Assembly (NCBI GenBank): GCA_023399635.1
Contig: JAEWOP010000120.1
Coordinates: forward strand, 1 to 7,911
Source: Pseudomonadota bacterium
GTDB taxonomy: Bacteria > Pseudomonadota > Alphaproteobacteria > Rhizobiales > Rhizobiaceae
DNA length: 7,911 nucleotides
Direction of reading: 5' to 3'
A program made the position numbers and the translations under genes. Shown one piece after another: positions 6,940 to 7,911 of this stretch (positions are counted from its first letter, which is position 1; every line of letters begins with the position of its first letter). Below the pieces are notes generated by a model. It was not told the origin of the DNA. It did not search any database and worked only from the letters and a program-made list of their open reading frames with translations.

Positions 6940-7704
6940 CTAGCCCAAGAGGTTGCCGTATCTGACAGAGTAGATGCGGTCGCGGCCAAGGAGATGGGCA
7001 ACCAGTGTGTCGCGATCGAACAGGCCGTGCATGGCCTTGTGGTTGAGATCGAGGCCGCCGGCCAATACACCGAAAGCAGGCATCAGCAGGCGAAGGCCGT
7101 CGGTGGCGAAACAGGGGCGGCGGACATATTTCTCGCGGCGGCGGACAGTCGCGGACGGATGGAGGTGTCCAGCAATCTCGCCCCTGCCTGAAACCAGGCT
7201 TGGTTCGTGACGGAACGCGAGGCCGCCGAGGACGAATTCGTCGGCACATTCTCCTGGGAGGTCAACCGTACCGTCAGGATCATGATTGCCGTTGATCCAG
7301 ATCCAGTCGCGACCCCGAGCTAGGCTTACAAGCAGCGCCCGCAGATCCGCCGGCAGGTGTTCGGAGCCTCGGCGATCGTGAAAATTGTCGCCAAGTGAAA
7401 TCACCGTCTTCGGCTCATAGCGGGCAATCACGGCCGAGAGGATGTTGAGCGTCGCGAGCGTGTCATACGGCGGCAGCATCATGCCGCGTCGGGCAAAGGC
7501 GGCACCCTTCTCCAGATGCAGGTCCGACACCACGAGGGTGGCCATGTCAGGCAGATAGAGACCGCCCAGCGGGTCGCAGACAGCAGCGATGCCGTTGACG
7601 ATGATTTCTTCGCTACCGGCATCCCGGCCGGTGATGGTTGCTGAGCGGGCGGCAAGCCCGAGGCGATGCATCAAGCGTCTGTCTTTCCATGGCGCGAAGG
7701 GCAT
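6940..7704 (-). CDS. pdeM: Ligase-associated DNA damage response endonuclease PdeM
   Basis: Metallophosphoesterase-fold nuclease of 254 residues belonging to the bacterial ligase-associated DNA repair cluster; a Pseudomonas homologue is reported as a manganese-dependent DNA nuclease working beside an Lhr-type helicase. The binuclear-metal motifs are all visible: VSDLHLEKG with Asp61 and His63, SLGDNFHD with Asp106, NGNHDP with Asn140 and His141, FRHEP with His166, and GHLHP with His180 and His182. The family-typical VNGIAAVCDPLGGLYLPD lies at 36-53. Nothing catalytic is missing. I chose ATG 7704 because its A is the last base of the helicase stop (TGATG) and a GGAGG lies 10 nt upstream; the internal Met12 at 7671 has only a weak GGAAAG-like sequence. 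It is co-transcribed downstream of the helicase and converges on the TIGR02186 gene with 7 bp between stop codons. Confidence 0.95.
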   Translation of the reverse strand: MPFAPWKDRRLMHRLGLAARSATITGRDAGSEEIIVNGIAAVCDPLGGLYLPDMATLVVSDLHLEKGAAFARRGMMLPPYDTLATLNILSAVIARYEPKTVISLGDNFHDRRGSEHLPADLRALLVSLARGRDWIWINGNHDPDGTVDLPGECADEFVLGGLAFRHEPSLVSGRGEIAGHLHPSATVRRREKYVRRPCFATDGLRLLMPAFGVLAGGLDLNHKAMHGLFDRDTLVAHLLGRDRIYSVRYGNLLG

Positions 7705-7911
7705 CAGGAAAGCGCCTCCGCAATCAGTTCCTCAGCGGCCTCTTCCAGCACCGCATCCTGCGCCTCTCCTGGTACCGACTCCCTGCCGATCTCCAGCATG
7801 ATGGGAACGGCGAGCGGCGAGACGTGGTCGAGATCGCGATGGGTGATGTGCCCCTTGATTCGCGCCAGCATATCGCCAAGCCGGCCGATGTCCAAAAGAC
7901 CGGATGCCGCA
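7704..7911 (-). CDS. Ligase-associated DEXH-box helicase (Lhr-core type), C-terminal end
   Basis: Only the last 69 codons are visible, open to the right edge and ending in TGA at 7706-7704. The segment LGDMLARIKGHITHRDLDHV, then SPLAVPIMLEIGRE and a Glu/Ala-rich end AEELIAEALS, matches the C-terminus of Lhr-core helicases of the ligase-associated repair cluster (TIGR04121 as I recall it). The family unwinds DNA using ATP; the DEXH and RecA-like domains are outside the window. Identification rests partly on this recognisable tail and partly on the one-base overlap with pdeM, its usual partner. The order implies that helicase and nuclease are made from one message. Confidence 0.88.
   Translation of the reverse strand, partial: AASGLLDIGRLGDMLARIKGHITHRDLDHVSPLAVPIMLEIGRESVPGEAQDAVLEEAAEELIAEALS
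7715..7719 (-). promoter_or_regulatory. Ribosome binding site deciding the pdeM start
   Basis: The minus strand reads GGAGG here, within the last codons of the helicase gene, followed by 10 nt and ATG at 7704. It favours the overlapping ATG over the internal Met at 7671 and supports translational coupling of helicase and pdeM. Confidence 0.7.

Overview
The window looks like an ordinary chromosomal segment of a high-GC alphaproteobacterium, most likely in the Rhizobiales (Rhizobium/Agrobacterium/Ensifer group). The grounds are the large PodJ-like polar organizer with four Sel1 repeats, the alphaproteobacterial TSUP plus TIGR02186 gene pair, the ligase-associated repair genes and the codon use. 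I see no mobile element, tRNA, rRNA, CRISPR array, integrase or sign of recent transfer.

Layout. Positions 1-871 (minus strand) hold the N-terminal 290 codons of an acyl-CoA dehydrogenase of the long, roughly 600-residue class; its C-terminal half lies beyond the left edge. A 352-bp divergent gap (872-1223) follows. It has two strong palindromes on the dehydrogenase side, one overlapping a sigma70-like promoter and one in the predicted leader, and two CtrA-like TTAACCA boxes on the podJ side. podJ (1224-5033, plus) encodes a 1269-residue single-pass protein: coiled-coil cytoplasmic region, one membrane span, Pro/Ala/Glu-rich periplasmic linker, Sel1 repeats and a C-terminal peptidoglycan-binding domain. 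After a 172-bp gap come a TSUP (TauE/SafE) membrane protein (5206-6132) and a TIGR02186 / Alph_Pro_TM protein (6132-6932), which overlap by one base in a TGATG junction.

On the opposite strand, ending only 7 bp from the TIGR02186 stop, are pdeM (6940-7704) and the last 69 codons of a ligase-associated Lhr-type DEXH helicase (7704-7911), also joined by a TGATG overlap. These two belong to a known four-gene DNA repair cluster. The ligase and exonuclease partners would be expected beyond the right edge.

The genes form four functional blocks: acyl-CoA oxidation, cell-pole organization, an uncharacterised membrane export or auxiliary pair, and DNA repair. I did not find a clearly new system. The least understood part is the TSUP/TIGR02186 pair. 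The most informative non-coding signals are the two palindromes upstream of the dehydrogenase.
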